Of a stretch of 64,000 nucleotides of DNA, positions 41,434 through 51,647 are shown piece after piece. This stretch comes from an uncultured Pseudohongiella sp. GTDB taxonomy: Bacteria > Pseudomonadota > Gammaproteobacteria > Pseudomonadales > Pseudohongiellaceae. The stretch is taken from positions 62,001 through 126,000 of the forward strand of contig CACAEJ010000001.1 of the NCBI GenBank assembly GCA_902531515.1, in the 5' to 3' direction. The translations under genes and the position numbers were made by a program. The notes under the pieces were generated by a model that was given only the letters and a program-made list of their open reading frames with translations, did no database searches and was not told where the DNA came from. Numbering within the stretch: position 1 is the first letter of the stretch; every line of letters begins with the position of its first letter.

Positions 41434-42249
41434 CTAATTGGAAAAATCCTCCGATAGCTCAAGCGAACGGTCTTTGGCGGCAATGAGAGCATTGCGCACT
41501 AATCCTCTTAAGTTACCAGCTTCAAACTCGTCAACTGCCCTTTCAGTCGTTCCCCCTGGAGAGGTTACTTTCTTTCGTAAGGCAACGACCGAATCTTCGG
41601 CATTTCGAGCAAGTTGAGATGCACCAATAGCTGTTTGATAGACAAGATTCTTTGCTACCTCTTGTTCTAAACCCAGTTCTTGAGCAACTTCTTGCATAGC
41701 TTCCATTAGCAAAAAGAAGTATGCGGGTCCGCTGCCTGACAATGCAGTGACAGTGTCAATATCTTCTTCATTGCTCAGCCAAGCAGTTAGCCCTACCGCA
41801 TCCATGATCGACTGTGCTAATTCCTTTTGACGATTATTTACGAGATTATTTGCAAATAAACCTGTTGCCCCCTCACCAATTAAGGCGGGCGTATTTGGCA
41901 TGCATCTGACAATAGCACTTTTGCTATTTAACCAATTTTCTAGCTGAGTAGTTCTAATTCCAGCTGCTACCGAAATTATGAGTTGAGATGCACGAATATC
42001 TGCAATTTCTAGACAAACGACCTTCATTACTTGCGGTTTTACCGCTAAAACTAGAACTTCAGCAAAAGTGCATACCTCAGTTGTTGTCGCTGGCTTTATG
42101 CTGGTTTCATCCGTAAGGGTTTCTAGCTTGCTTTGATCTATATCTGTAACAAAAATAGAACTCGGTTTCTTGCCGGCCTCAATTAAGCCCCGAACAATGC
42201 TACTGGCCATGTTGCCAGCACCTATGAAACCGATCACTGTCTCTTTCAA
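41434..42249 (-). CDS. proC: Pyrroline-5-carboxylate reductase
   Basis: IGFIGAGNMASSIVRGLIEAG; VRCMPNTPALIGEGATGLFAN; ALSGSGPAYFFLLMEAM; VTSPGGTTERAV. Confidence 0.97.
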   Translation of the reverse strand: MKETVIGFIGAGNMASSIVRGLIEAGKKPSSIFVTDIDQSKLETLTDETSIKPATTTEVCTFAEVLVLAVKPQVMKVVCLEIADIRASQLIISVAAGIRTTQLENWLNSKSAIVRCMPNTPALIGEGATGLFANNLVNNRQKELAQSIMDAVGLTAWLSNEEDIDTVTALSGSGPAYFFLLMEAMQEVAQELGLEQEVAKNLVYQTAIGASQLARNAEDSVVALRKKVTSPGGTTERAVDEFEAGNLRGLVRNALIAAKDRSLELSEDFSN

Positions 42250-42334
42250 ACTAGCTCCGTTTATTTATCGAAGAAAAAAATCTAATTCATACCGATCTAT
42301 TCTATCTCATTAAACTCTGTCAGGATAATCTGAT

Positions 42335-43018
42335 TCATAATCTAGCGCCAAAAAGTGCAGTACCAAGCCGAACCATAGTGGACCCTTCGGCTATAGCAGC
42401 CTCAAAATCATCGCTCATTCCCATAGATAAAATGTCGATGCTGGGATGATTAGTTTTAAGAGCATTAAATTCTCTCAATAGTTTTCGGAAGTTTTTTCTC
42501 TGGAGTTGAAAATCTGGCTGTGGGGCCGGTATTGCCATTAGCCCTCTCAATTTTAAATTCGGTAATTCTTCAACAAGTTCACAAAGCTCCCTAGCTTGGT
42601 TTATAGGCACACCAGATTTAGTTTCTTCGCCAGAGAGGTTAACTTGCACGCAAACATTCAAGGCACTCAAGGTATTGCCTCGATGCTCATTTAATTTCAC
42701 GGCTATTTTTTCTCGATCTAAGCTTTGGATCCAATCAAAACTCTGCGCGATTTCTCGTGTTTTATTTGACTGTATTGATCCGATAAAATGCCATTTGAGG
42801 TTTAATTCTCTTAGCCTCTCTATTTTTTCCATAGCTTCTTGGAAGTAGTTCTCCCCAAAGTGCGAGATTCCCAAACTCGCAGCTTTTACAATTTCCTCAG
42901 GTGGTTTCTTCTTGCTAACTGCCAATAAAGAAACGGAGCCCTTAGGGCGACCATATTTAGCCTCTAATTCATAAATTTTTGAAATACTGGATGCAATGGG
43001 CTCCATTTTTTTGACCAC
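42335..43018 (-). CDS. yggS: YggS family PLP homeostasis protein
   Basis: LLAVSKKKPPEEIVKA; HFGENYFQEAMEKI; WHFIGSIQSNKTREIA; LSMGMSDDFEAAIAEGSTMVRLGTALFGAR. Confidence 0.96.
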   Translation of the reverse strand: MVKKMEPIASSISKIYELEAKYGRPKGSVSLLAVSKKKPPEEIVKAASLGISHFGENYFQEAMEKIERLRELNLKWHFIGSIQSNKTREIAQSFDWIQSLDREKIAVKLNEHRGNTLSALNVCVQVNLSGEETKSGVPINQARELCELVEELPNLKLRGLMAIPAPQPDFQLQRKNFRKLLREFNALKTNHPSIDILSMGMSDDFEAAIAEGSTMVRLGTALFGARL

Positions 43019-43103
43019 TATTTAATTGTTGTGTTAAATGAATCTATTAAAGTATCTTCAGACAATTAACTTGGTTATTTATCTTATTAAATTACCCGCT
43101 TTA

Positions 43104-43565
43104 TTAATCAGTTACTTTTTTATTATATTCAGCTAACCAGGTCTCCAAAATAATCTGAGCGGCAATATCATCTAAGCCTGCGTCACACGTTTTTCTTCTA
43201 TTTTCGTTCTTAAGCTTTTCCTCAGCAGCTTTAGATGAAAATCTTTCATCAATCCCAAAAGTAGGAATATTAAACCGGCCATTGAGGCGGTTTGCAAACT
43301 TTGATGCTCTTCGTAGAAGTTCACTTTCAGACCCATCCAAATTATATGGTAGTCCCACAATCAAGAAGTCAGGTTTCCAGGTTTTTATAAGATTAGCGAC
43401 TATATCCCAATTTGGTACTCCATCTTTTGCTGGTATAACGGTTACCGCCTCAGTAGTTGACGTGATACTTTGTCCGAAGGCAATCCCTATTCTTTGTGTG
43501 CCGTAGTCGAACGATAAGGCCGTCACTGGTATAGAGCAATCGGCAGGCAAAATTCTCGTAGTCAT
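43104..43565 (-). CDS. ruvX: Pre-16S rRNA processing nuclease, YqgF/RuvX family
   Basis: LSFDYGTQRIGIAFGQSIT; FLIVGLPYNLDGSES; GIDERFSSKAAE; DDIAAQIILETWL. Internal Met (MTTRILPAD) is favoured over 43622. Confidence 0.93.
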   Translation of the reverse strand: MTTRILPADCSIPVTALSFDYGTQRIGIAFGQSITSTTEAVTVIPAKDGVPNWDIVANLIKTWKPDFLIVGLPYNLDGSESELLRRASKFANRLNGRFNIPTFGIDERFSSKAAEEKLKNENRRKTCDAGLDDIAAQIILETWLAEYNKKVTD

Positions 43566-43578
43566 AGTAAAATTAAAA

Positions 43579-44160
43579 TTATGAATGTCCAGCTTCTTGA
43601 GGCAACCGTCGAATATTAACACCCAAGATGTCTGCCGCCTCAGTTAATTTAGAGGAATGGCTTTGCGAGAAAATTAATTCAGAATTTGCTGGAACTGTAA
43701 GCCATGAATTTTTTATTATTTCCTGTTCGAGCTGTCCAGCTTCCCAGCCAGCACATCCTAACGCAATCAGATAATTCTTTGGCCCTTTACCTCTAGCTAT
43801 ATCTTGTAAAATAGTTCTTGAAGTACATATTTTTATTTCTGGTGTAACATTTATCGACGATTCCCATTCATCCAAAGAGTCGTGAATAATAAAGCCTTTG
43901 TCTCTTTCAACAGGCCCGCCAGAAAGCACTTGGCGCTTAATAGTCATCTGTTGCTGCTCCACTTTGTAATCTATTTCCAACTCGTCGAAAATATCCACCT
44001 CCCTTAACAGAAGGGGTTTGTTTATAACTATTCCGATCGCTCCGTCCTCATTGTGCTTCCAAAGATATGTGACTGTGTCTGCAAAATAGGAGCCTTCTAG
44101 TTGAGGCATCGCTATGAGAAATTGATTTTCGAGTGAGTTAGTATTGATTTTTTCTGTCAT
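43579..44160 (-). CDS. yqgE: YqgE/AlgH family protein
   Basis: NQFLIAMPQLEGSYFADTVTYLWKHNEDGAIGIVINKPL; LSGGPVERDKGFIIHD; ALGCAGWEAGQLEQEI. Confidence 0.96.
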   Translation of the reverse strand: MTEKINTNSLENQFLIAMPQLEGSYFADTVTYLWKHNEDGAIGIVINKPLLLREVDIFDELEIDYKVEQQQMTIKRQVLSGGPVERDKGFIIHDSLDEWESSINVTPEIKICTSRTILQDIARGKGPKNYLIALGCAGWEAGQLEQEIIKNSWLTVPANSELIFSQSHSSKLTEAADILGVNIRRLPQEAGHS

Positions 44161-44172
44161 TGAATAATTTAT

Positions 44173-44934
44173 CTAAAGTATTTCTCGCGACGTTCCTTCG
44201 TGGAAGCGCCAAGTCCGGATTATCTCAAGTATATCAGTTTCAACGCTGATTTCTTCAGGCAAAGGGTCAAATGGCGCAGCCAAAAGAACAATCCTCTCTG
44301 CTGCGTCATCGAGCACTTTGGAGCCTGAGGTTTCAAGTATACGAATATCCTCCACTTGGCCATCCGCACGAACCGCTACTAAAATCCTTAAATTACCAAA
44401 AACTCCATTCCTTCTTGCTTGCTCTGGGTAATATTGATTCCCTACTTCCTCAATTCGCTTACGCCAGGTTTCAAGATAAATAGCCTGCTCTTTCTGTGCA
44501 GAAACTGATGAAATAATTTGGCGTTGCGGTCGTTGCTTGTTGTTTTTTCTCCGGGCTTCAATTTTTATTTGAAGATCTTCAATCATAAGTTCCAGAATGG
44601 GACTTGCCTCCTCGGTTGGAGGCAAGGTTTCTATCTGGACCCTGAAATTTTCAACTGTCGGGCCTTGGACTGCATCTAAGAATAAGAATTGCTGATTCAG
44701 ATTTTTCCGCGCTAGGTTGATCGTTATCGACTCGTTCATTTCTTTTGAAGGAAGCTTGAGTCCAAAGCCCATTAAAATTATTGCGTGCAAACTTATAGAA
44801 AGGAACATGGTGAACCCTAATCGATCTTTCTTTGTTTCCTGTTTTAATTGGTTCATAAAAGTTATCTGACTAGATGAATTCCTGCAAACTGAAATGTAAT
44901 CAACGCGAAGGCAGTTTTTTGAGCATGGTGTCAA
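44173..44934 (-). CDS. TonB-family protein
   Basis: N-terminal TM segment; C-terminal YYPEQARRNGVFGNLRILVAVRADGQVEDIRILETSGSKVLDDAAERIVLLAAPFDPLP. Confidence 0.85.
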   Translation of the reverse strand: MTPCSKNCLRVDYISVCRNSSSQITFMNQLKQETKKDRLGFTMFLSISLHAIILMGFGLKLPSKEMNESITINLARKNLNQQFLFLDAVQGPTVENFRVQIETLPPTEEASPILELMIEDLQIKIEARRKNNKQRPQRQIISSVSAQKEQAIYLETWRKRIEEVGNQYYPEQARRNGVFGNLRILVAVRADGQVEDIRILETSGSKVLDDAAERIVLLAAPFDPLPEEISVETDILEIIRTWRFHEGTSREIL

Positions 44935-45853
44935 TAAGTTTTCCAGGGATATCTATATTGCAAACTTTATCTATTTCTTTAATGCAGGTAGGACTCGTGA
45001 CATTAATTTCCGTTAAATAATCACCGATTACGTCTATGCCAACAAATATTAGACCTTTTTGTTTAAGAGCCGGACCTACTTGTTCACAAATCCATCTATC
45101 TCGATCACTTAATTCTTGGACTTCGCCGCTACCACCTGCTGCGAGGTTGCCCCTGCTTTCTCCAATAGCAGGGACTCTAGCCAAACAATAATCTATGGGT
45201 GATCCGTCAATAAGTAATATTCGCTTATCTCCGTACTTGATTTCTGGAAGATACTTTTGAGCCATAGTTTGCCGTCTACCGCCCTCCGTAAGAATCTCCA
45301 ATATAACACTTAAATTAGTATCATCGTTTTTTACTCTGAAGATTGAACTACCACCCATACCGTCGAGCGGTTTAAATATTACATCTCCATGTTTTTGATG
45401 AAAGACTCTGAGCCTTTCCGTAGCGCTCGTCACGAGGACAGGCGGGCAGCATTGAGGGAATTGTGTAGCATAGAATTTTTCATTACAGTCCCTCAAACTC
45501 TGTGGATTGTTTACCACCATAGTCCCCAGCTGATGGGCTGCTTCGAGCAGGTAAGTCGAGTAAATATAGTCAAGATCAAAGGGCGGGTCCTTCCTCATGA
45601 GAATTATATCAAGCTCTGATAACTCTCTTTCATGCGCCTTTTCTAATTTAAACCACTCGTTCTCATCGTCATATACTAACAAGGCTCGCATCGAAGCCCA
45701 GGGAGTTCCTTGATCAGCATAAAGATCTGATTGAAGCATATAGAAAATTTCGCAATCCCGTGTTTGAGCCGCTAATAAAATAGCAAGAGTGGTATCTTTC
45801 TTAAAATTGATAGACTCAATTGGGTCCATAATTATTCCGATTTTTATTGCCAT
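44900..45853 (-). CDS. gshB: Glutathione synthetase
   Basis: MAIKIGIIMDPIESINFKKDTTLAILLAAQ; MRKDPPFDLDYIYSTYLLE; FKPLDGMGGSSIFRV; INVTSPTCIKEI. Confidence 0.97.
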   Translation of the reverse strand: MAIKIGIIMDPIESINFKKDTTLAILLAAQTRDCEIFYMLQSDLYADQGTPWASMRALLVYDDENEWFKLEKAHERELSELDIILMRKDPPFDLDYIYSTYLLEAAHQLGTMVVNNPQSLRDCNEKFYATQFPQCCPPVLVTSATERLRVFHQKHGDVIFKPLDGMGGSSIFRVKNDDTNLSVILEILTEGGRRQTMAQKYLPEIKYGDKRILLIDGSPIDYCLARVPAIGESRGNLAAGGSGEVQELSDRDRWICEQVGPALKQKGLIFVGIDVIGDYLTEINVTSPTCIKEIDKVCNIDIPGKLIDTMLKKLPSR

Positions 45854-46040
45854 TAAAATGCCTGCTCTACCTTCACTTCTGATGAATTAATTTTATCAAC
45901 TTAGCGATACTAAGAACTATATCCCACTTCATTGTCATTTTCGATTTTAGCATCTACAGCCTCACAATTTCGAACTTGTTTTTCTTATCATAAGCATTCT
46001 GTTCTATACTTAGACCTCAATATGATATCGATGCGGATGA

Positions 46041-46562
46041 ATGATGAAAGCTTTAGGTTATATATGGGGTGTTGGTGGAGTGCTTTTGCTCCTGCTATTT
46101 GCTATCTATAGACTTGCACCAATGGCATTTGCTCTCCAGGATGCGACCATGGGGTTGGTTCATTGGCCTCTATTGCTGCTTAGTGTCACATATATGGCCT
46201 ACGCCGAAGGCTTTAAGGGATTTCACTTAGGCTTTGCTCCTCGGGTGGTAAAAAGAGCGCTGTATTTGACACAAAACCCAAAGTTGAGCCACGTTGTATT
46301 CGCGCCTTTATTCTGTATGGGTTACATCCATGCTACCAAACGACGAAAAATTTCATCTCTTGGACTTACTGGTTTGATAGTCTGTTTCGTTATTTTGGTA
46401 AGGTTGCTTCCTCAGCCTTGGCGAGGCATTTTAGATGCTGGGGTGGTCACGGGGTTGACGATTGGATGTTTTTCGATAATGTATTTTATGTTTCTTGCGG
46501 GCGGAAGACCTGAAGTTATTTCAATTTCCGCTGATGTTCCTAAGGAAAGCAAGGAGAACTAA
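46041..46562 (+). CDS. Hypothetical integral membrane protein
   Basis: Multiple TM segments; FKGFHLGFAPRVVKRALYL; first gene of the glycosyltransferase cluster. Confidence 0.6.
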   Translation: MMKALGYIWGVGGVLLLLLFAIYRLAPMAFALQDATMGLVHWPLLLLSVTYMAYAEGFKGFHLGFAPRVVKRALYLTQNPKLSHVVFAPLFCMGYIHATKRRKISSLGLTGLIVCFVILVRLLPQPWRGILDAGVVTGLTIGCFSIMYFMFLAGGRPEVISISADVPKESKEN

Positions 46563-46577
46563 TAAGTTTTCTGTTAT

Positions 46578-47486
46578 ATGAGCATTTCATCTCACAAAAG
46601 TAGCTGTGCCATTATTGTTACCCACAATCCAGATATTACAGCTTTATTGGAACTAACTGCCCAACTTAGGAAAGAGACTGATTTCATAATAGTTGATAAT
46701 GGCACGGTCGGAATTTCTAGCATTGTTGAATCAATTAATATTTATGAGCAATGCAAGGAGATTATATGCTTAGACAAAAATAAAGGTCTGGCAAAGGCTT
46801 TAAATGTCGGAATAAATTGGTCTTTAAGACAGAGTTATGAATTTGTATTTCTATTTGACCAAGATAGTAGTTTATGTGATTTATTTGTTGAGAGAATGAT
46901 AAGGGCTTATACAGATGCTAGAGAGAAAGTAAAAGCAAATATTGCCGCGGTTGGGCCCCGAATCATAAATCCGCAAACAATGCGCCAAACAAGTTTTAAA
47001 TTATTCAACAGACTTATATTTCGTTCAGATGTGAAATACGCGGAAAGCACTTCTCATTATGCCGCTGATTTTTTGATAACATCAGGAACTTTACTTAGTT
47101 TAGAAACGATAAATCACATTGGTGGTATGAAAGAAAGTTATTTCATCGATAATATTGATTTAGAGTGGTGTTTTAGAGCAAAGTCAAAAGGATATGAGCT
47201 AATCGGTACTGATGATGCCATATTGTATCATGCGATAGGTGAGCGAAGTTCAAACCCACTTGTTCGGGCCGGTATTATGGCCCAGCATAACCCCCAGCGT
47301 TCTTACTTTTCCTCTAGAAATCGAGTTCATTTGTACGGAGTAGATTATTCTCCAGCTGGATGGAAGTATCGTGACATAATTAGATTTATTGCAAAGACGA
47401 TTTGGCTATTAATCACATCTCGTGATAGGAAAGAGTATTTTAAGAACATATCCTCCGGAATAAAGGACGCGAAACAGCTAGCCTAG
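46578..47486 (+). CDS. GT2 family glycosyltransferase (rhamnosyltransferase-like)
   Basis: CAIIVTHNPDITALLELTAQLRKETDFIIVDNGT; FLFDQDSS; YFIDNIDLEWCFRAKSKGYELIG. Confidence 0.87.
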   Translation: MSISSHKSSCAIIVTHNPDITALLELTAQLRKETDFIIVDNGTVGISSIVESINIYEQCKEIICLDKNKGLAKALNVGINWSLRQSYEFVFLFDQDSSLCDLFVERMIRAYTDAREKVKANIAAVGPRIINPQTMRQTSFKLFNRLIFRSDVKYAESTSHYAADFLITSGTLLSLETINHIGGMKESYFIDNIDLEWCFRAKSKGYELIGTDDAILYHAIGERSSNPLVRAGIMAQHNPQRSYFSSRNRVHLYGVDYSPAGWKYRDIIRFIAKTIWLLITSRDRKEYFKNISSGIKDAKQLA

Positions 47487-48419
47487 ATGAATAAAACTCC
47501 CAAAATTGTTATCCTTCTTTCTACCTTTAACGGGGCCGATTATCTAGCCGAGCAATTGAATTCGTTATTGAAGCAAACATATACTAATTTCATCATTATT
47601 ATTAGGGATGATGGCTCTACCGATGATACAAAACAAATAATCAGCAAATATGTCGAAAAAAATGAAGGTAAGATTCATAGGTTATCTGGGAGTTATGAAA
47701 ATGTCGGTCCAAGTGCAAGTTTCTGTCTTTTAATTCAGCATGTCTTGGAAGAAAAGAATTCATTAGGATTGTCGCGCGCTTACATTATGTTGTGTGACCA
47801 AGATGATATTTGGGTCGACAACAAAATTGAAATACAGATAGCGGAAATGTTAAATATAGAAAAAAGGACGGGATGTCAGCCTGTTTTGATTCACACTGAT
47901 CTTAGTGTCATTGATGCGCGAGAAAAGCTTATCTCTGATTCGTTTATCAAATATCAGGGGTTGGAAATCGATCGTAATCGATTCACGCACATGGTTTTGA
48001 GCAATCTTGTTACAGGTTGCACTTCTCTTTTTAATGAAGAACTTGCTCTAAAAGCACTACCTATACCAGATAAGGCTATCATGCATGATTGGTGGCTAGC
48101 TTTAATTGCCTCTGCTTTTGGAAGAGTAGTCTTTTTAGACCTGCCATTAGTAAGATATCGACAACATGGAAATAACGCAATTGGTGCAAAAGAATTTAAA
48201 AAACATCATCCGTCTAATAATAAATTTTGGCGAGTTGTCTTTGCTCCTAAAAAGAGTGATCACCTTGTAGATGTTGCGCATCAGGCTTTTGAATTTAAAG
48301 CTCGCTTTGGTAATTTGTTGAGCTTTCAGAAAAAGACATGTCTATGGTTGTCATCTATGATGAACCTAAAAAATGGGTTTTACCAGAGGATCTTCTACAG
48401 ATTAGCTCGGCTATTTTAG
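47487..48419 (+). CDS. GT2 family glycosyltransferase
   Basis: KIVILLSTFNGADYLAEQLNSLLKQTYTNFIIIIRDDGSTDDT; MLCDQDDIWVDNKIE; MHDWWLALIASAFG. Confidence 0.9.
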   Translation: MNKTPKIVILLSTFNGADYLAEQLNSLLKQTYTNFIIIIRDDGSTDDTKQIISKYVEKNEGKIHRLSGSYENVGPSASFCLLIQHVLEEKNSLGLSRAYIMLCDQDDIWVDNKIEIQIAEMLNIEKRTGCQPVLIHTDLSVIDAREKLISDSFIKYQGLEIDRNRFTHMVLSNLVTGCTSLFNEELALKALPIPDKAIMHDWWLALIASAFGRVVFLDLPLVRYRQHGNNAIGAKEFKKHHPSNNKFWRVVFAPKKSDHLVDVAHQAFEFKARFGNLLSFQKKTCLWLSSMMNLKNGFYQRIFYRLARLF

Positions 48420-51400
48420 AAAGAGCTGCTCAAGAGTATCTTTAAACTTGGTTTTGGAGCATTCCTGTTTTATCGCTTCTAAGCTATTTTCTCTGATTTT
48501 TTCCCAAAGCTCACCATCCTGGTGGAGTCGAACGCACTGATCAGCAAAATCTCGTGCTGTTAATCCAGTAAGCAATTCTTTATTATGAGACCATTGAAGT
48601 TGCTCGGCCAGTAACTTTGAGGCGACGCACGGGACACCCATTTCACCCGCTTCATGTATTTTGTGAGGTATTCCTGCCGCGAATCTAGTTGGCGCTATGA
48701 AAACTCTACAGCGGTTGTAGATAGTTTCTAGATTTCTCAACTTACCGTGGAATAAGACATTAGGTTTATCTACGGCAATAAGAGAGGAAGCAGAGTTCTC
48801 GCCGACGATATGAAACTCGACTCCCGGAATTTTTTCTTCAACGAGAGGGAATACATTTATTAAAAACCATAAAAGCGAATCAACGTTGGGAGAGCCATCG
48901 TCCCTTAATGCTCCAACAAAAAGAAAACCAGTGCGATCTTCAAAAGTACTATCTCCAGGTGTTGCTTCAATCATATGCCCGAGGACATGCACATTGCTTA
49001 CGCCATTCTCTTGGTAAATTTCAGCTTCCCTTTGGGATACGGCGATAACAGAGTTGGCGATTTTGGTTTGGTCGATTTCACTCCTTATCAGCCCAAGCTC
49101 TTCTTCCTTAGTTAATGGCGTAGGGGTTAATGCCCGTCTCCTTATTTCCCTCGTAGCAGTTAATGCTTCTGCATCATAGATAATCTCAACTTCGTCTATC
49201 AAGCTTTCTCTATCTGAAATTATGTGCCTAAAAAACTCCATATTGTGAATGCGACTTATTAGAATAAATTGGTAGCTCCCTTCTCTCAGCGTCAAGAAAT
49301 CTAGCAAACCCTCTTTACCACTGGCTCTCATGACTTCGATATTTCCCGGCAGGGTTGAGTGGATATCTATCCATGGGTCATCTGGGAAAAGAAGGGGATA
49401 GAAGGTCACATTGATTGGCATTTTACTGAGCTCAAAAAGAATATCGTTGCAGCGAGGATAACCTGCTCCGAGGTCAGGATGAGGTACTCGATCATCTATC
49501 ATCAATAAGTGCGGATATTGGTTGGCAAACCTCGCGTGGGTAATATTCGCACTACTGTGTTTATGCTGCGTTCTTAAATAATCAAAATGTTTAGAATAAA
49601 AATCTTTTTGGTGGCTAGCCTGCAAGACTTTTGCCTCTTGTAGCCCGCCAGTGCTTGCAAACTCGTAGTGTGTAATCTCTACACTTGGCTCATACACGAT
49701 ACGAAAACCTTTTTCTTGCAAACGAACACAAAAGTCGGATTCTTCATAATAAGCAGGAGAAAAAGCTTCATCAAGACCGCCAACTTCTTGAAACAAATTT
49801 ATTGAAGTGAGCAGGAAAGCCCCTGAGCAATAATCAACATCTCGGGTGAAGTTAAACTCTGGCGAATCCGGATTACCGTTTCGACCGTATCCTGAGCACG
49901 CGCCGTTATCCCAAATTATGCTTCCTGCTTCCTGTAAGCTTCCGTCCAGCAATTTGATCTTACCTCCAACAGCTCCAACGTTTTTTTGAGTTCTGAAAAC
50001 AGATACTCCTCTTGATAGGGCCTTGGGCGCCAAGGTTGCATCGTTATTTAAAAGTAACAAGTATTTTCCTCTAGCTCGACTCGCGCCTGAGTTTACCGCT
50101 TTGACAAAACCTAAATTGACTTGATTTCTGATGACAGTGGCATTTTTTAGAGTTTTTAGGAGCTTGGATGTAGAGTCATTAGAATTATTGTCTACTATAA
50201 TGATCTCATAGCTCTCGTCTGCGTTTTTCACTATGGATTCTAAGCAGAGAAGACTCAAACGCACTTGGTTATAGAATACTAATATTATTGATACTGTTGG
50301 TTGGTCTGAGTATGGGAAATGGATTGTTTTTGCCATACTCAAATAAGTCGAAAGGTTTAACTCCGCTCGATCGTCATGCTGTTTTTTAACATCGCCGTCT
50401 TTCTTTTTTCCATATTGATTTTCTGCCAGGCTCTCAATCTTGTTTTCGTCTCCATAGTCTTCTTTCACGACAGTTTTCAATGATGGTAAGACTATTTGTA
50501 AACAGTCTCGAAAAATTCTTAGGGGCCAAGTGAATCTCCAGAATAGGGATTTCTCAATTAGTAAATGCGCCTTCTTAAGCCGTTCAGCATGAGCTTCCAA
50601 CTCGGAATATTGCAAAGAAAGCTCACTATACTTAAGTTCCCAGTTACTTGGGTGGTTGCTCTTGGCATGAGCCTGATATCTCTCTTGAGATAAATTTGGT
50701 CCTGATGGAAAATATTTTTCTGCTATTTGATAGTCTCTGTACAGCGCATCGGCAGATAGCTCAATCAGCCTATCTAATTCCCCGTGAGATTCCTTGATAA
50801 GGTTATCAGCTATTGTAGGAATACCACTTTCGTACTTCTTTCCAGCCAGCCTGTGTTGCCAGCGGTATTTTACGTAGTTAAATTCGTTTACCGCCCTGGC
50901 ATGGTTCGATGGAAGTTCGTCGCTTTGTCTCGTTATTGACTCATAATGCAGCAGCTTGACATCCGGCTCGATCAGTATCACTAACCCCTTTTCGGACATC
51001 CTAAGGCAGAGGTCAACGTCATTGTAACCGACAGTTAAGTATTTCTCATTGAAACCACCAAGTTTTAAAAAAAGATCCCGTTTAGTGAGTAAAAAAGCAG
51101 CGGTCGCACAGTCAACGGGGAAAGGGCAGGGAATATAATGCTTGTCTAGAAAATCTGAATCTTCGTTCAACGCTATATGCTTTGCGATAGACGATTCCTC
51201 AAGAGCAATACCTGCGTGCTGAATGCGCGAATTTGGATAAAGAAGCACACATCCTACCGCGCCCACACCCTCGCGTTCAGCGAGAGGTATCATCTTCGAC
51301 ACCCAATCCTTATCAGTTACTACTATATCGTTATTTACAAAGCATAAAATTTTACTTTTTGCTTTTCTAGCAGCAAAATTATTGATTGCTGAAAAATTAA

Positions 51401-51647
51401 ACGGTTCAGGCCAATTTAAGATTTGGAAGTTTTCTTTCTGCTTCAGAGTTTCAAGATAAGCATGCGTCTCTCTCTGACTGCTCTGGTTATCAACTACAAT
51501 AATTTCAAGGTATTCACTTTTTCTTGACCTCAGGATACTATCGATACAACGCTTAAGGTAAGAGAGATGATCTTTTGTAGGAATGATTATTGAACAGTAT
51601 AACTTCTTTTCGAGGAAAGTGTTTTTAGCCATAATGCTTTCACTCAT
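48411..51647 (-). CDS. Multi-domain glycosyltransferase: GT2 + GT2 + GT4-like
   Basis: First GT2 SIIIPTKDHLSYLKRCIDSIL; second GT2 SIILVFYNQVRLSLLCLESIVKNADESYEIIIVDNNSND; C-terminal GT4-like FVGALRDDGSPNVDSLLWFL...VFIAPTRFAAGIPHKIHEAGEMGVPCVAS. Confidence 0.9.
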   Translation of the reverse strand: MSESIMAKNTFLEKKLYCSIIIPTKDHLSYLKRCIDSILRSRKSEYLEIIVVDNQSSQRETHAYLETLKQKENFQILNWPEPFNFSAINNFAARKAKSKILCFVNNDIVVTDKDWVSKMIPLAEREGVGAVGCVLLYPNSRIQHAGIALEESSIAKHIALNEDSDFLDKHYIPCPFPVDCATAAFLLTKRDLFLKLGGFNEKYLTVGYNDVDLCLRMSEKGLVILIEPDVKLLHYESITRQSDELPSNHARAVNEFNYVKYRWQHRLAGKKYESGIPTIADNLIKESHGELDRLIELSADALYRDYQIAEKYFPSGPNLSQERYQAHAKSNHPSNWELKYSELSLQYSELEAHAERLKKAHLLIEKSLFWRFTWPLRIFRDCLQIVLPSLKTVVKEDYGDENKIESLAENQYGKKKDGDVKKQHDDRAELNLSTYLSMAKTIHFPYSDQPTVSIILVFYNQVRLSLLCLESIVKNADESYEIIIVDNNSNDSTSKLLKTLKNATVIRNQVNLGFVKAVNSGASRARGKYLLLLNNDATLAPKALSRGVSVFRTQKNVGAVGGKIKLLDGSLQEAGSIIWDNGACSGYGRNGNPDSPEFNFTRDVDYCSGAFLLTSINLFQEVGGLDEAFSPAYYEESDFCVRLQEKGFRIVYEPSVEITHYEFASTGGLQEAKVLQASHQKDFYSKHFDYLRTQHKHSSANITHARFANQYPHLLMIDDRVPHPDLGAGYPRCNDILFELSKMPINVTFYPLLFPDDPWIDIHSTLPGNIEVMRASGKEGLLDFLTLREGSYQFILISRIHNMEFFRHIISDRESLIDEVEIIYDAEALTATREIRRRALTPTPLTKEEELGLIRSEIDQTKIANSVIAVSQREAEIYQENGVSNVHVLGHMIEATPGDSTFEDRTGFLFVGALRDDGSPNVDSLLWFLINVFPLVEEKIPGVEFHIVGENSASSLIAVDKPNVLFHGKLRNLETIYNRCRVFIAPTRFAAGIPHKIHEAGEMGVPCVASKLLAEQLQWSHNKELLTGLTARDFADQCVRLHQDGELWEKIRENSLEAIKQECSKTKFKDTLEQLFLK

